Assembly: GCF_021155775.2 (NCBI RefSeq)
Contig: NC_060237.1
Location: 15,088,970-15,152,969 of the forward strand
Length of the DNA stretch: 64,000 nt
Source: Neodiprion pinetum
Taxonomy: Eukaryota > Arthropoda > Insecta > Hymenoptera > Diprionidae
Reading direction: 5' to 3'
Below, one piece after another: positions 12,291 through 22,841 of the stretch. The translations under genes were made by a program, and so were the position numbers. The first letter of the stretch is position 1; each line of letters starts with the position of its first letter. Below the pieces are notes generated by a model. It saw only the letters and a list, made by a program, of their open reading frames with translations, had not been told where the DNA came from and made no database searches.

Positions 12291-13200
12291 ACCCATCATC
12301 AAACAGAGATAGTTCTTCAACAATACGATTGATCCGTGCGAAACTGTACACATTTACCACCACGGATGCAGACGAAACGAAATATATCAACATTATCAAA
12401 GTGATCAAACATGTCAAGGGATGCGAAAAGTGCAACAATAAATGACATCGCGTTTGATAATTCTGAAAACTGTCTGATGGCTCACCAAGAGTTGGCCTCT
12501 CCCCCCTAGTGTCTAATACGTAGCAAAAAAACATGAAGTGAGCACGATCGTACAAAAAAAATTAACTCCGAGTTGACAGGGTGACAAGCGACATTTGATA
12601 CCTGGACAGACAGACGCAATACCTTAATGGGTTTACCGCCATCCCCACAATAAACTAAACGTAGGATAGAACTGTGGACATTGAACTGCTGTAAGGACAG
12701 CCCTTAATCAAACAGAGACATTTCCTCGTCAATACCATGGATCCACGTGAAACCATACACATTCACCACCACGGATGAGGATAAAACGAAATATGGCAAC
12801 GGTGTTAAAGTGAGTAAGCGTGTCAAGTATGTGAAAATTTAACGATAAAAAGCATCACGTTTAATGATTATATGAACCGTCTGAAAGGCTTACCAAAAGT
12901 TGGCCCTTCCCTACTATTTAATACGTAGTAAAAAACACGAAGTTAGTCCCATTGCACTGAAAAATTGACGCTGAGTTGACAAGATGGCAATATACGACTG
13001 ATACCTGGACAAAGAGGCACCAGACCTTGAGTGGTGTGCTGCAACCCCGCTATGATCTAGCCCTAGGATAGAACTCAGGGCATAGAAGCGTTGTAAATAT
13101 ATGCGTTTGACACCCAGGGCGATCCTTCATAAAGCAGATACGTTCTGCTAGCCATACGATACTGGGCAGATCGAAGTCTCAAAATGCCAATACCATGGAA
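11900..13200 (+). repeat. Three consecutive copies of the polymerase 3' tail
   Basis: The last 350-400 bp of the polymerase gene recur at roughly 11900-12290, 12300-12730 and 12731-13200. Each carries the order 'acgaaatat', 'aagcgtgtcaag', 'catcacgtttaatgattata', 'ccaagagttggccc', 'gataCCTGGACA' and 'cgc(a/t)ataaactag'. The third tail resembles the detached tail at 45829-46225 of copy A more than the true polymerase end there, so reiteration is older than copies A-C. Confidence 0.75.
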
Positions 13201-13224
13201 ATTCGGATGTTCATTAATTATTTA

Positions 13225-13395
13225 TTTACTCATTATTAATATAGAGCAATTATTCATATTTATTCGTTCACCGCGATAAAAGTTTTCAGAAAATGGAAAA
13301 AAGTTTTCAGAAAAAAAAAGTTTCCAGAAAACGATAAAGAGTTTTCTGAAATGAAGAAAAGTTTTTCAAAAAATGAAATGAACATTAACCGTATG
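13225..13395 (+). repeat. A-rich minisatellite at a relic end
   Basis: Tandem copies of about 21 bp built on 'gaaaaaagttttcagaaaa' follow an ATT-rich stretch. The same minisatellite ends copies A, B and C and relic 3 and is a family hallmark. Confidence 0.8.
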
Positions 13396-13435
13396 AAAAA
13401 ATTGTAGATTATTATTACTTTTACTATTTTATTAT

Positions 13436-13569
13436 CGTATTGACTCACTCACAGAATATTACAAAGAAAAGCCTTAGAATCTAGCGCCTAGATATTAGTG
13501 CGCATTTAAGTGGGTTAGTATACATTTGAATACAAATTTTTTTCTAAACGACATCTTATGTATGTTGTG

Positions 13570-13628
<59 letters not shown>

Positions 13629-13822
13629 CGTATATGTACGTGTATATGTATATGAATATGTATATGTATATGTATATGTATACCATCCATGCATAAGATG
13701 TCGTTTAGAGAAAAATTTGCATTTAAATGTATACTAACCCACTGAAATGCGCACTAATATCTAGGCGCTAGATTCCAAGACTTTCCTATGTAATATTCTG
13801 TAAGTGAGTCAGTACTATAAGA
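13436..13822. repeat. Fold-back repeat with (TATATG)n loop
   Basis: The left arm (13436-13565) and right arm (13688-13822) are inverted copies of a unit of about 125 bp containing 'ctagcgcctagatattagtg' and ending in the hexamer that precedes 'gacatctta'. Between them lies a TATATG microsatellite (about 13568-13685). The transcript would form a long hairpin. No terminal motif or target duplication was fixed. Confidence 0.75.
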
Positions 13823-13945
13823 TGTCATTGAGAAAATTTGTTTTCATTCAAATGTATACTAACCCACTTGAACGCGCACTAATATCTAGGCGCTAGATTT
13901 TCGGAGTCTTTGCAATATTCTGTAATTGAATTAGTACGTTTTATG
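13823..13945. repeat. Third copy of the 125-bp unit
   Basis: It repeats the right-arm orientation: 'ataagatgtcattgagaaaa', 'ctaacccacttgaacgcgca', 'ctaatatctaggcgctagat', 'caatattctgtaattga'. Two more copies lie at 26430-26670. Confidence 0.7.
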
Positions 13946-14012
13946 TCATTCCACTTCCTTCCGAACATCCTATTCCGTACCCTCACCGAATGTTGTTTCC
14001 CAAGAGGGGGCG

Positions 14013-14455
14013 TGTTACGTCCTCCAGACTTCATATTCCTTTCTCACACTCTTAGTTACCTTACGCTCTGTAGTCTACCCTTATCGTCCGCGAGTCAGCA
14101 GATTCTACTCTAACTCGAGGCTAGCTTGCCTTCTGCATCCCGCTAAACTCGGCAGATCCATCCTAGCGCTCAAGCAAGACACCTATCCCTCTAAACCAAA
14201 ACCACACCTTTTTCCCTCGACCGACTCCATTGCGTTAACTGCTTGATAATAATAAACAATCATATACTCCGAATCGTTTACCTTCCCTCAAAACCGATCC
14301 TCTCCTATTCCATTCACTTCCTGCATTGGGAGTAGTAGCACGCGAGTGCATAGTCGCCGTAAACGGACCCTATAATAGCCTAATAACACCTCGGCTGGGC
14401 GTAGAGTAAGCTCCGATTACCGCTCATCGGAGCCTACGCATTCTACCCCGTGACA
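14013..14455 (+). repeat. LTR of the G1-type gypsy family (copy 1)
   Basis: The block starts TGTTACG and ends CGTGACA (443 bp). Reverse-complement copies lie at 25143-26425 and 33570-33861, flanking element G1. Here the LTR is inverted relative to the adjacent minus-strand G2 body, so it is either a solo LTR or was moved by rearrangement. No target duplication is visible. It is inserted next to a fragment of the 21-bp minisatellite (14456-14490). Confidence 0.7.
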
Positions 14456-14599
14456 AAATGAAAGAAAGTTTCCAGAAAACGAAAAAAAAAATTTGACTTT
14501 ACTTCCTGTATATGATAGATATTGTGGATATTATAAACAAAACTTATGCAACATGGTAATGATTACATTATGGATGCAGATTATGACGGACAGAATAAG

Positions 14600-15430
14600 G
14601 CAATGAAAGAATATGATTGCTTATAGCGGAAGGCTTAGCGCCGGACTTCGAGTGGTAGGGAGCTATCGTTAAGCCTTTGCTCAGGGAGCAATTTACGTGG
14701 CTCAGATATGCCTATTTCCGTTAGTTCTATCTCTGATTGGGTCCGGAGCAGCGACGAACAGCGAGGAAGCAGGTCATCGGGAAATGGTATTATTTCTAGG
14801 TGCGGGTGGTGGATGGCATAGCGCGTAAGAATTTGGGGTTTTGTACGACGCGGGTGAGGGATCTGTCGTCTTCTTACCAATTTGCCGCAAGAGTACATCC
14901 TTGAGATTTTGCTCAATAACGAGATATTGTAGCAGCAAAAAGGTGCTGAGAGGGACGCAAGGCCGATGCCGCTATAATCAAGGCTGGTAGTAAGGCGGTG
15001 CAGGTTATTTCGGGTGCGATAATGTGCGCTTGGGTCAGCTGAGCGTTTCAGTATGTCATTTCGGGAAACGCCGGTGACGGCAAGATTGTGGGGGTGAATA
15101 TGCGATGGTTCGCGAAGGAGAGCAATGGCAACGAGGGATAAGTCGGTCGAAATACTAAAATCAAGACTAAAGGATCCTTGGCTTAGATCCAGGGTAACTT
15201 TGAGGACGTAGGAGAGGGTCTCGGTAGATTGTAAGCGTTTCGAAGTTTTGAAAGTGACTTCAGAAGTACTTCAGAAGTACTAGCCGTACACAGGACGTTT
15301 GGGGTGATAATGCCTGAGTGGTAAAGTGTGACACGACAGGTCTGGTCATTTGGGCAGACAGTATGAAGATTCGCAGGAGTGGAAGAGGATAGCGTCTACT
15401 AAGCTAGACAGGTCAAGTTCGTATTCGTTC
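14600..15430 (-). pseudogene. Env-like tail region of G2
   Basis: The frame at 14916-14635 contains HHPHLEIIPFPDDLLPRCSS, matching the G1 frame at 27107-26868. The right edge (15375-15430) matches G1 27064-27115, which encodes a stretch resembling the C-terminal part of insect errantivirus envelope proteins. G2 retains about 450 bp between these blocks that G1 has lost. The frames are broken; the envelope assignment is tentative. Confidence 0.45.
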
Positions 15431-15640
15431 AAGTGTCGGTCTAGCTAACTCGGCGTAAAGACTTCCTATTGTTCTGATGGATTCTTCCGTTATCCCTGAA
15501 ATCTGCCTAATGTCTGTCTTTGTGACGTGGACTCTTGGGTCGATTTTATCGATTTTTAACAGATTAATATTAGCGCCAGTATCTATTATTAGTGTCATGT
15601 ACCCATTCAAAGACTGCGGGCATTGTGTTCGAATCTGTGG
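15413..15640 (-). pseudogene. Gypsy aspartic protease fragment (G2)
   Basis: The frame contains LIIDTGANINLL, a retropepsin active-site motif with the catalytic Asp preserved, followed by a GITEESIRTIGS strand. It sits directly downstream of gag in element order and ends at the deletion junction with the env-like tail. Confidence 0.65.
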
Positions 15641-15851
15641 AGGTCCAGATTCTATTAGTTCGCGAAGTTGTACGGAGCTGACGTTTGGTTTGGACGCTGC
15701 TCCGGTTCGGGGGAGGTCGATGCGTCCGCGTGGCCGTTCCTGAACTCGTTTAAATGGCTCATATTGCCTAAATATTTGAGCTGTTGCTCTGCTTCGAATG
15801 AAACTTCCGGGTGGACGCCTGCCTCGAAATTATCGTTTAACAGATCTTGCG

Positions 15852-16670
15852 TTACATAGTTAACCCTGAAATTCGATTGTGAAGGATTTGGTGTGTTATA
15901 CTGTTGTGAGCGTTGACTGTCATTTCGCGTCTAGTCCAAAGGTAGGTTTGTCGGGCCTCTTGCTCGATACTGGGTGTTGAGATTGTTCTGTTGTTGACGA
16001 TCAGTGTTATTTTAGAAAACTCTTCAATCTTGGTGGATTTTCGGATTCTGGGGATATTGGGACCGATTTGAGCGGCACTTATCGTTTGAGTGGCCTTTTG
16101 CGACGACACTGCGTGCAAGTTGTGTTGTTGCGCTGCCTTGTTCTGCACTCTTCTATACTATGACCTGCCTTCTTGCACTATCTACACACTACTAATACGG
16201 AAGGTTTTTCAGGGCAATATTTATCGATGTGATCGGTTAATCTACATATACTATATTTTATATGATTTTGTGTTTCGTAGTTAGTATCACGGTACGAGGC
16301 TAGTTTAAGTCTATCCGATAATAGTTTTTCAGCCTTGGTGGCCGTGTTTATAGCCATTTGTAAGGTTTGTGGATTCTGATGAGCCAGTCTTATTTCTAAT
16401 TCGTCTAGTGAACCTTCCGTAAATCTTAGTCTTGCGGTTTCTTTGATATTTTTCTTTGGCACTTGAGCATCATTGATAGATTCTGAGGCATCTATTGATT
16501 TGCACGCTTGTCTGAACAGATGTTCTATTCTAACACCGTAATATAGAACACTCTTGTCTCCCCTCTGTGCCGATTGTGCAAGGTCTAGCTGGATATCTGG
16601 GAGGTGTTGTTTAGATGCGTAGGCCTGTCTTAAGCAGTCTAGCAAATCTCGAAGAGAATCCTGGTTCTCT
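15852..16670 (-). pseudogene. Gypsy gag C-terminal part (G2)
   Basis: The frame at 16645-16178 is a gag capsid-type helical segment (SVLYYGVRIEHLFRQ, GSLDELEIRLAHQNPQTLQMA). A degenerate knuckle follows (CRLTDHIDKYC, first Cys lost), and a second knuckle-like block near 16130-16190 (KKAGHSIEEC) has a stop codon in place of a residue between its first two cysteines. The N-terminal part of the same gag lies beyond the Crypton insertion. Confidence 0.7.
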
Positions 16671-16691
16671 GACTCATTAGTACATTACAAC

Positions 16692-18994
16692 CCTAGGCCC
16701 GAAAGTTGGATTTCCTGGTGAAGCCTCGGCCTTTATATCACACACGACCAGGGCATCCAGCATTCGGGGCGTGGGTCGTATACTATTTTTCTTGGTCCCG
16801 TAGCCGAAAGTACGTTCACTAATGATAACTAATTGAAAAATGTAACGCACAAAAATGTCAAGTGACATTTGACATTTCGCCAATGACAACTGACATCTGA
16901 CTCGCGCTAACCCAACTTTTGCAAGGCCTAGGCGAAGCCGAGGGGCGAGGGAGGGGGGGAGGGGTGCCCGCCCGACTTTTGCAAGACCGAGGCGAAGCCG
17001 AGGTGTTGCTGGTCGAGGCGGGCATTGAAAAAATTTTGAAAAAGTAAATCAAAAACACAAAAATATCATACATTCTAAATACAAATCAATAAACTATAAA
17101 ATAAATTATATAGATTTTCTCAGATTTCACGACCGATTTTCTTTATTTCAATTACATAAATTGATGTTGAAAACGCAGTTGTTGAACGTACAATTAGAAA
17201 ATTGTAATTGTTCGTTCTCCAGTGCTTAATTTAAAACGTTGAAGTTTTGATGGCTCGAATCTTCATCGTTTTTTTTTCGTTTACACGTAATTGGTGGCTG
17301 AACAGCTGCTTGGTTTTGGTTTTCCGAATCTTCGTCGTTTTTCCTTCTTCCATGTGTCGGTGGCTGAAGATTCCCTTGATTTTCGAAAGTTAGTTTGATT
17401 CCTGGTTTTTTCCAGAACAAGTTTTTCCTGCTACCATCCGGTTCATTCCGATTCCCAATTGGGATGAGTATCGGTTTGTTCCTCGCAGTGGTAAAACCGC
17501 TTTTTACAACTGTACCTGAAGAAAAATTATATTATAGATAAAAAGTATCATATAGGTATATTTGGTAGTTAACTGAGTATGTATTTTTTATAATTACTTG
17601 GAGTGGGATCAACGTCGTTGACAGTGAAGTCTTCATCAAAATCCAACCAATTAACATGAAGATCGGAGTCGTCATTTTCAGGTTCGGCGGTGTTCTGTGC
17701 GCTGGTAGATGGCATTGAATGGTTGTCTGTCGTCGCAGTTTTTCGAATGACACCATTGTACATCATTTCCCGATTGTGCATGGAATTTTCGATGTACCCC
17801 TGTGCGACCATGTCCGAACGCCATCTTCCTAGCTGCTTCACCATTTGCATGTTGGCACCAGAATCGGAAAGGAGCGTCGCAGACGTTCTGCGAAAGGAGT
17901 CGCCGGTGTATTTGTTTGGATCGGGTAGATTAAGGTAGCAGGCAATCTTCTCTGGGACTTCTCCGATCTTATGTTTTCCTATCGCCGTTCGAAAACATTT
18001 GCCTTCTGCGTATTTGATGAAAAACCTGTCGCTGAATTCGTCCGATGGTCTCAATGAAACATATTTCTTGACTGTGTCGTAGAAAAGATTTCAAATAATA
18101 AATTGTCCAGCGTAGTCGTTCTTGTTGTAATTTATTGAGACAAGATATCTATCGGTTAGGTCTTCTACATCTTTGACCTTCATATTTGTGATTTCGTCAC
18201 AACGTAGGCAACCACAGACTCCAAATATGAGTATAACCTGTAGAAATTGGAGCAAACAAAATTGAATGGCTCTAATAAAAAAAAAAGTATAGTTTGAGGT
18301 GAGCATATGTAAATGATTTTTACCTTCATAGCTAAATACGTGTGATCTGGAGCCTCATCCATAAATTTTGTGATGTGATTCCATCTTCAAACGCAAGCTT
18401 TCTTCGGTTTGTAGCCTTTGGCATTCGTTTTTATCAAACTTTTTAATTTCAGAAAATGATGAATATTAATATTTTCGTTTATATTCAACGTTTTTTTAAG
18501 CATGCTCCATATGCTCCACAAAGTTAGCGGTTTAAGTTTTTCTTTTAAAGTTTGTAAATAAATGATCAGGTTGTTTTCTTCTGAGCTGGACAGAGATTTT
18601 TTATTTTTTTCTCGCCATGTCTTGTAGGTGTTGTAGACTAGAAGATACCGATCGGAAGATTTCCTCGATATCATTTCGACCTGCACAATAACGTTGGCCT
18701 CTTCATCGAAATTCCTCAATATTTCTTCCTCGTCTGCGGAACTTTCTGATGACGATTGCGCCATTTTTTTTACGCACGACGTCAACGATGTGAACACAAT
18801 TCACGCATTCGCGAAACGACCGTTTGACACGAGCAAGCACAAAACAAAAGAATAATGCGTTATGCGTTATTCTTTTGTTTCGGTTCATATCACCGGCCGC
18901 GAAAATCCCGTCAGAGCGCGCTGTCATAAGCCGGCCGCAAAAATTGCTTTTCCCGGTCTGAAATGCGTCCCGAAAGTGCGTACTTTCGGCTTAG
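16692..18994 (-). mobile_element. Crypton-type DNA transposon inserted in gag
   Basis: The unit contains a spliced tyrosine-recombinase gene. Its ends carry related inverted sequences: CCCTAGGCCCGAAAGT from 16692 and, on the opposite strand, CCCTAAGCCGAAAGT ending at 18994. A second inner pair (AGCCGAAAGTACG near 16800 and 18975) is also inverted. Gag homology ends at one side and resumes at the other, which fixes the insertion within about 20 bp. No target duplication was recognised. Short tandem G/A-rich repeats occupy 16915-17010. Confidence 0.7.
17227..18761 (-). pseudogene. Crypton tyrosine recombinase, probably inactive
   Basis: The first exon begins near 18761 (MAQSSSESSADEEE) and gives a helical core-binding domain. 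An intron of about 80 bp (near 18237-18322) leads to GVCGCLRCDEITNMKV, which carries the first catalytic Arg. The C-terminal part (18054-17595) has YTGDSFRRTSATLLSDSGA, LGRWRS and VAQGYIENS, the last with the candidate nucleophile Tyr. A final exon (17517-17227) after a GT-AG intron gives a basic, low-complexity tail. The usual His of the HxxR box appears as Asp. In-frame stops at about 18387 and 18090 suggest pseudogenisation, though short indels could be sequencing errors. Confidence 0.75.
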
Positions 18995-19211
18995 GGAGCA
19001 AGAAAATATATTTACTCACGTCGCCTTCGATTTTCGTGCGAACGAGTGTGGAGAATAAATTCATTTCTCTGGCTAAGACAGCTTGTTTTGCGCATTCTAC
19101 TCTAGTTATGAATTCGGATACGAGCATACTCGTATTAGTGCCATTAAACGTGGGAATCAGAGCCAATGCATCTTTGAGAGGCGGGTGCAGAAAAGTGCTT
19201 TCGCTAGCCAT
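18995..19211 (-). pseudogene. Gypsy gag N-terminal part (G2)
   Basis: The frame starts with ATG at 19211 and reads a gag matrix/capsid-like start (ALALIPTFNGTNTSMLVSEF, VECAKQAVLAREMNL). It runs into the Crypton end at about 18994 and is continued at 16670. This is the 5' half of the split gag. Confidence 0.65.
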
Positions 19212-19672
19212 GTTGTAAATTTCAACCTAGAATTTGTCGACTTATAAAGTGGAGATGGAGAGAAGGAATGGAAGATAATGTTGCATTCTTCCGTGAGGAT
19301 GTTGGTATAGCGATTTCGTGTCTGTAGACGGTGATGACGTCGATGTGCGTTGTGTTGTACTGGAAGTCGTGAAGAATGAAGATGTCCTTGTAGTAGCAGC
19401 AGGAAATGGTTTTGCAGCAGTAGCAATTTGGAGATACGGATTTGTTTGTGACGTTCGTGTAAATCAGAGATCGTTGATTGTGATCAACGTAGAATTTGAC
19501 TTTCAGAGTGTCTTCAACACTACCACACAGTGGTACTACTTTTGTATTAACATCACTGAGCTTGTACAATTTGGAACCGGTCTATCAGATGGCACTTGAT
19601 GCGTAGCAGACACGTAAAATTGTTTCACCGGATTTCCGGAGAGCGAAGGCCACCACTGCCACCAATGTCACG
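19212..19672 (-). promoter_or_regulatory. G2 5' leader, primer-binding-site-like stretch and LTR end
   Basis: On the minus strand CGTGACA (19672-19666) is followed after one base by TGGTGGCAGTGGTGG, a TGG-start stretch of the kind that pairs with a tRNA 3' end. Gag begins 440 bp later. The rest of this LTR is not delimited; a fold-back element starts at about 19790. Confidence 0.45.
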
Positions 19673-19789
19673 TGTGTGAATATGGTTTACTCCTGAGCGA
19701 TAGGAATAACCTGATTTTGGCTTCGCTTTTACATACTAAGATAACCGGAATAGGGAATTCGCATGTTTTTTAATTTTAATCTTATTCGA

Positions 19790-20505
19790 AAGTAGAATGA
19801 AAAATAATGAATTCCCAAGACAGTTTTTTTTTACGAGTCATATTAACGCCAGAAAATAATCTTTTGTCCTCTAAATTTTCTCGGCAAATTTGAATCGGCA
19901 GCCATTTTGCTGGACCCCTCTATCAGCGCCGCCAGGTGTCACGTTCGGGAATTATGCTTGGCTGTCAACACTGTCTGCTTCGAGCAAGCCGGAATCCCAA
20001 CTTTATTATACACCATGTGAATGTAGTTTGCGTCGCACCAAGCCTTCCGTTTTAATACATTATTTGGCACTCAGATTAATATCTTTTCTGGAGTTGGAGT
20101 TGTTGTATTTTCACAAGATGGTACAAAACAATACATGTACCAATTTGAATTTGGTTGTGGAGCTGATGGATCCATTGTTGTCTTTTTATTTTAACCAAAC
20201 TAAAAGTTATTTACTGAGATAAATACAATTTTGACAACGCCAACTATGCTTCAGAGCTTCAAATAATAATATTGCAGGCTAGGATTCCGGCTTGCTCGCA
20301 GCAGACGGTGTTTACAGCCGAGCATAGTGCCCGAACGTGGCACCTGGCGCTGATAAAGGGGTCCAGCAAAATGGGTGCCGGTTCAAATTTACCGAGAAAA
20401 ATTAGTGTAGAAGAAAAAATTATTGCAGCATTAATGTTGCTCGAAAAAAGAAACTGTCTTGGGAAATTCATTATTTTTCATCCTACTTTTGAGTTCAATA
20501 GAGGA
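19790..20505. mobile_element. Fold-back/MITE-like element with long inverted repeats
   Basis: Positions 19797-20000 and 20283-20495 are inverted copies: 'gtagaatgaaaaataatgaa', 'cccaagacagtttttt', 'cagcgccgccaggtgtcacg' on the left are matched on the opposite strand at the right. The 280-bp centre is AT-rich and non-coding. No transposase is encoded, so it is non-autonomous; its superfamily is unknown. Confidence 0.7.
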
Positions 20506-20929
20506 ATATAGAGATTTGAGATGCATGCAGGTTCCGTATTGGGATTGAGGATTGAGTAACGTTGAATTTATTGGTGATGTCAAGTATATATTTATTGCAA
20601 GAAGTCGAGATAGGGATAAGATTAAAGTGTGTTGTCCGTAGTTATTTAAGAGCTTCAGCTCTGAGGTTCTTGAGAGTTAGGATACGACTGAATTTAGAGA
20701 CGAAAAATGTACGGGTGCAGAGGAGATGTCAAGATGCTGCAGGTAGATAATAGAATGAGATGAGTAAGCGTGATAGTAAATAGCGTGAGACTAGGTAGAG
20801 ATGAAAGGACAGGACAGAGACCATGATATTTATATAAGAACTGTGGGAGAGTTAGCAAGTGGAAAAAATACAGAGAGGTGGTAAGCCGGACGTAACATCA
20901 CTGTACTGAAAGTATTTAAAAACTTCTCA
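20506..20929. other. Unassigned stretch
   Basis: Purine-rich, without a supported gene or repeat. Confidence 0.4.
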
Positions 20930-21660
20930 AACAAGTAATTCTACGCCTTCTGGTAGTTGCTTGCAAGCATATGAAGCACATAATGCAATAGAATAGCATA
21001 CACACTTTAGGATGAAAAGATAAGCAAAATCGTTTTTCGATGGTGTCCTCAGAGAAAGCTTTCCCCCATCATTGCATTAGCCCCATCAGCTGCAAAATCA
21101 ATCATATTATCTTTGTAGGGTATGGCATATTCCGAAAATTAATTACTTATCAACCTGTGCATAGTCGCAGCTTGTCCATCAGTAATTACCGGTAACACAA
21201 GGTATTCGTCTTGTGTGGAACAATTTTTTTTAAAACGAAAAACTAATGCTGAATGTTTGGTGCATCCTTTGTCAGTTGATTCTTGAACGAGTAATGAGAA
21301 TTTTACGTTTATTAAAGTATTAACAAGATTATCATTATTTATGGCACGAAGAACATCTTAATAATACTAGTGCATTTTGTTCGAGCACAAGCTAGATGCC
21401 GAGAGATTTCAGAATCTACACGAATGCTTTTGCTTGAACCAAGTGAGTGATCAGGAACTATGCTCAGCTATAAATGCAGTAATCCGTTTTTCTCCTTGTT
21501 CAATGTTATTTTGCAGGTTGTTATGTTTTAATCCAACCATGTCTGGAATATAAGGCTGAAGTTTCAATGCTTGACAATTAATTTGATGTTTTTCGCTCAA
21601 ATCGTGTCTTATAACTTCTGTTATACCACCAGCATAGAGTCTTTTGAACAGACTTCACAG
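20930..21660 (-). pseudogene. hAT-family transposase fragment
   Basis: Reading the minus strand in several frames gives pieces typical of BED/DUF4371-type hAT transposases: KFSLLVQESTDKGCTKH (the catalytic-domain DESTD-type motif, with Q for the usual D), VLPVITDGQAATMH, DNMIDFAADGANAMMG and SIALCASYACKQLPEGVE. The order matches the family. Stops and shifts near 21160, 21050 and 21420 break it, and the dimerisation domain is absent. Confidence 0.6.
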
Positions 21661-21699
21661 TGAAACTGTGTATTCACTTACCTACTTTCAAGAGTTCTG

Positions 21700-22640
21700 A
21701 ATCACGCAGTGAGTTAGAAGCCTTGTATCTTGATTCCTACCTTACCGACAGTCAGTATGACACCACTGCGATAGTAAACCATACCCGCGACATTGATACC
21801 GACTGTTAACAGAGATATCGCCACCTGTATTTTCGCCCGTTTTTATCGACAGACGGTTTAACAGCTAATTGTTTTCGCTAGTCAGATGGGCAGCCATTTT
21901 CATTTTTGCTTAGTCAGATGGTCAGCCGTTATGATTTTTCCCCCGTCAATCGCTGCTGACTACCTGCTTCATCGTTGACCGATTTTATCTTCATCACATG
22001 TCCCACGTTGGTTGAGGTGTGCAGGTTTTTGATTATTGCTCTGTCAGATAAGCAGCCGTTTTGATTTTTCTCGCGTCAAACGCTGCCCACTACCTGCTTT
22101 GTCGTCGACCGATTTTTTTCTCGACACATGTCCCACGTTGTTTGAGGTGTGCCGGTTTTTGATTTTTGTTCAGTCAGATAGGCAGCCATTTTGGTTATTG
22201 CTTAGTCAGGTAAGCAGCCATTTCGATTATTGCTTAGTCAGATGAACTGTCATTTTCATTTTTTATCGACTTGTGGTTCGATAATGGAATTATTTGCTTG
22301 GTCAGATGGGCTGCCATTTTGATTTTTCCCCATCACTCGCCGTCAGCTACCTGCTTTCTCGTTGACCGATTTTTTCTCGTCGCATATCCCACGCTAATGG
22401 GGGTTGGAGGCTTGCAGGCTCAGACCTGTTCGCCATCGAGAGTCGTCAACCCCAAAAACAGTATGTGCGCGAACCATCCAGTCAAAAGTTGGTAAAACAA
22501 GATTCCGCCCCCCCCCCCCCCCCGTTACCGACCGCCGTCAAAAACCACCCACTACCTGCGTTTCGTTGACCGTTTTTTTTCCCATCACAGGCCTCACGCC
22601 GATTAGGGTTGGGGTGTGCGAGCTCGGACTTGTTTGTCAT
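21700..22640 (+). repeat. 130-bp tandem repeat array
   Basis: 'gtcagat(g/a)rgcagccattt' recurs near 21880, 21908, 22044, 22174, 22205, 22235 and 22299, with spacers containing 'gctgcccactacctgcttt', 'cgttgaccgattttt' and 'cacatgtcccacgtt'. Some units are shortened to about 30 bp. An 18-C run sits near 22505. Frames within it are not genes. A single related copy lies at 6395-6625. Confidence 0.7.
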
Positions 22641-22699
22641 GAAATTCTTGATTCTTTGATGGTGGGGGTGGTACAAAGCTTGGACCCTTCACCACACCC

Positions 22700-22841
22700 A
22701 CCGCCACACCCAAATTCGTGCGATCTATCGACATATATTAACGCAACGCATCCGGAAAGTCGTCAGTCGTACACAATACGTGCAAGTCGAAAGTTCTACA
22801 AAGTTCTGCTCATATCAGAATTAAAGTCATGGCCGCCGAAA
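22700..22841 (+). pseudogene. Polymerase-B gene leader and start (relic 3)
   Basis: It matches copy A 40813-40945: TATA-like 'acatatatta', initiator TCAGTCG near 22765, 'acaatacgtgcaagtc', and 'aaagtcatggccg' at the polymerase start codon. Homology stops after about four codons where the LINE begins. Conservation of the promoter block in an old copy supports its role. Confidence 0.6.

Larger units (their letters stand above)
14456..19672 (-). mobile_element. Ty3/gypsy element G2, internally deleted
   Basis: From right to left on the minus strand: LTR end CGTGACA at 19666-19672, primer-binding-site-like TGG-start stretch (19650-19664), gag N-part (18995-19211), an inserted Crypton (16692-18994), gag C-part, protease, then an env-like tail. 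Nearly all of pol is missing: the protease fragment is joined directly to the tail near 15420-15440. It is related to G1 (26.7-33.5 kb) by the tail region. Confidence 0.7.

Noticed and set aside
13495..13686. Tyr-Ile repeat protein
   Set aside because: It is a translation of the TATATG microsatellite.
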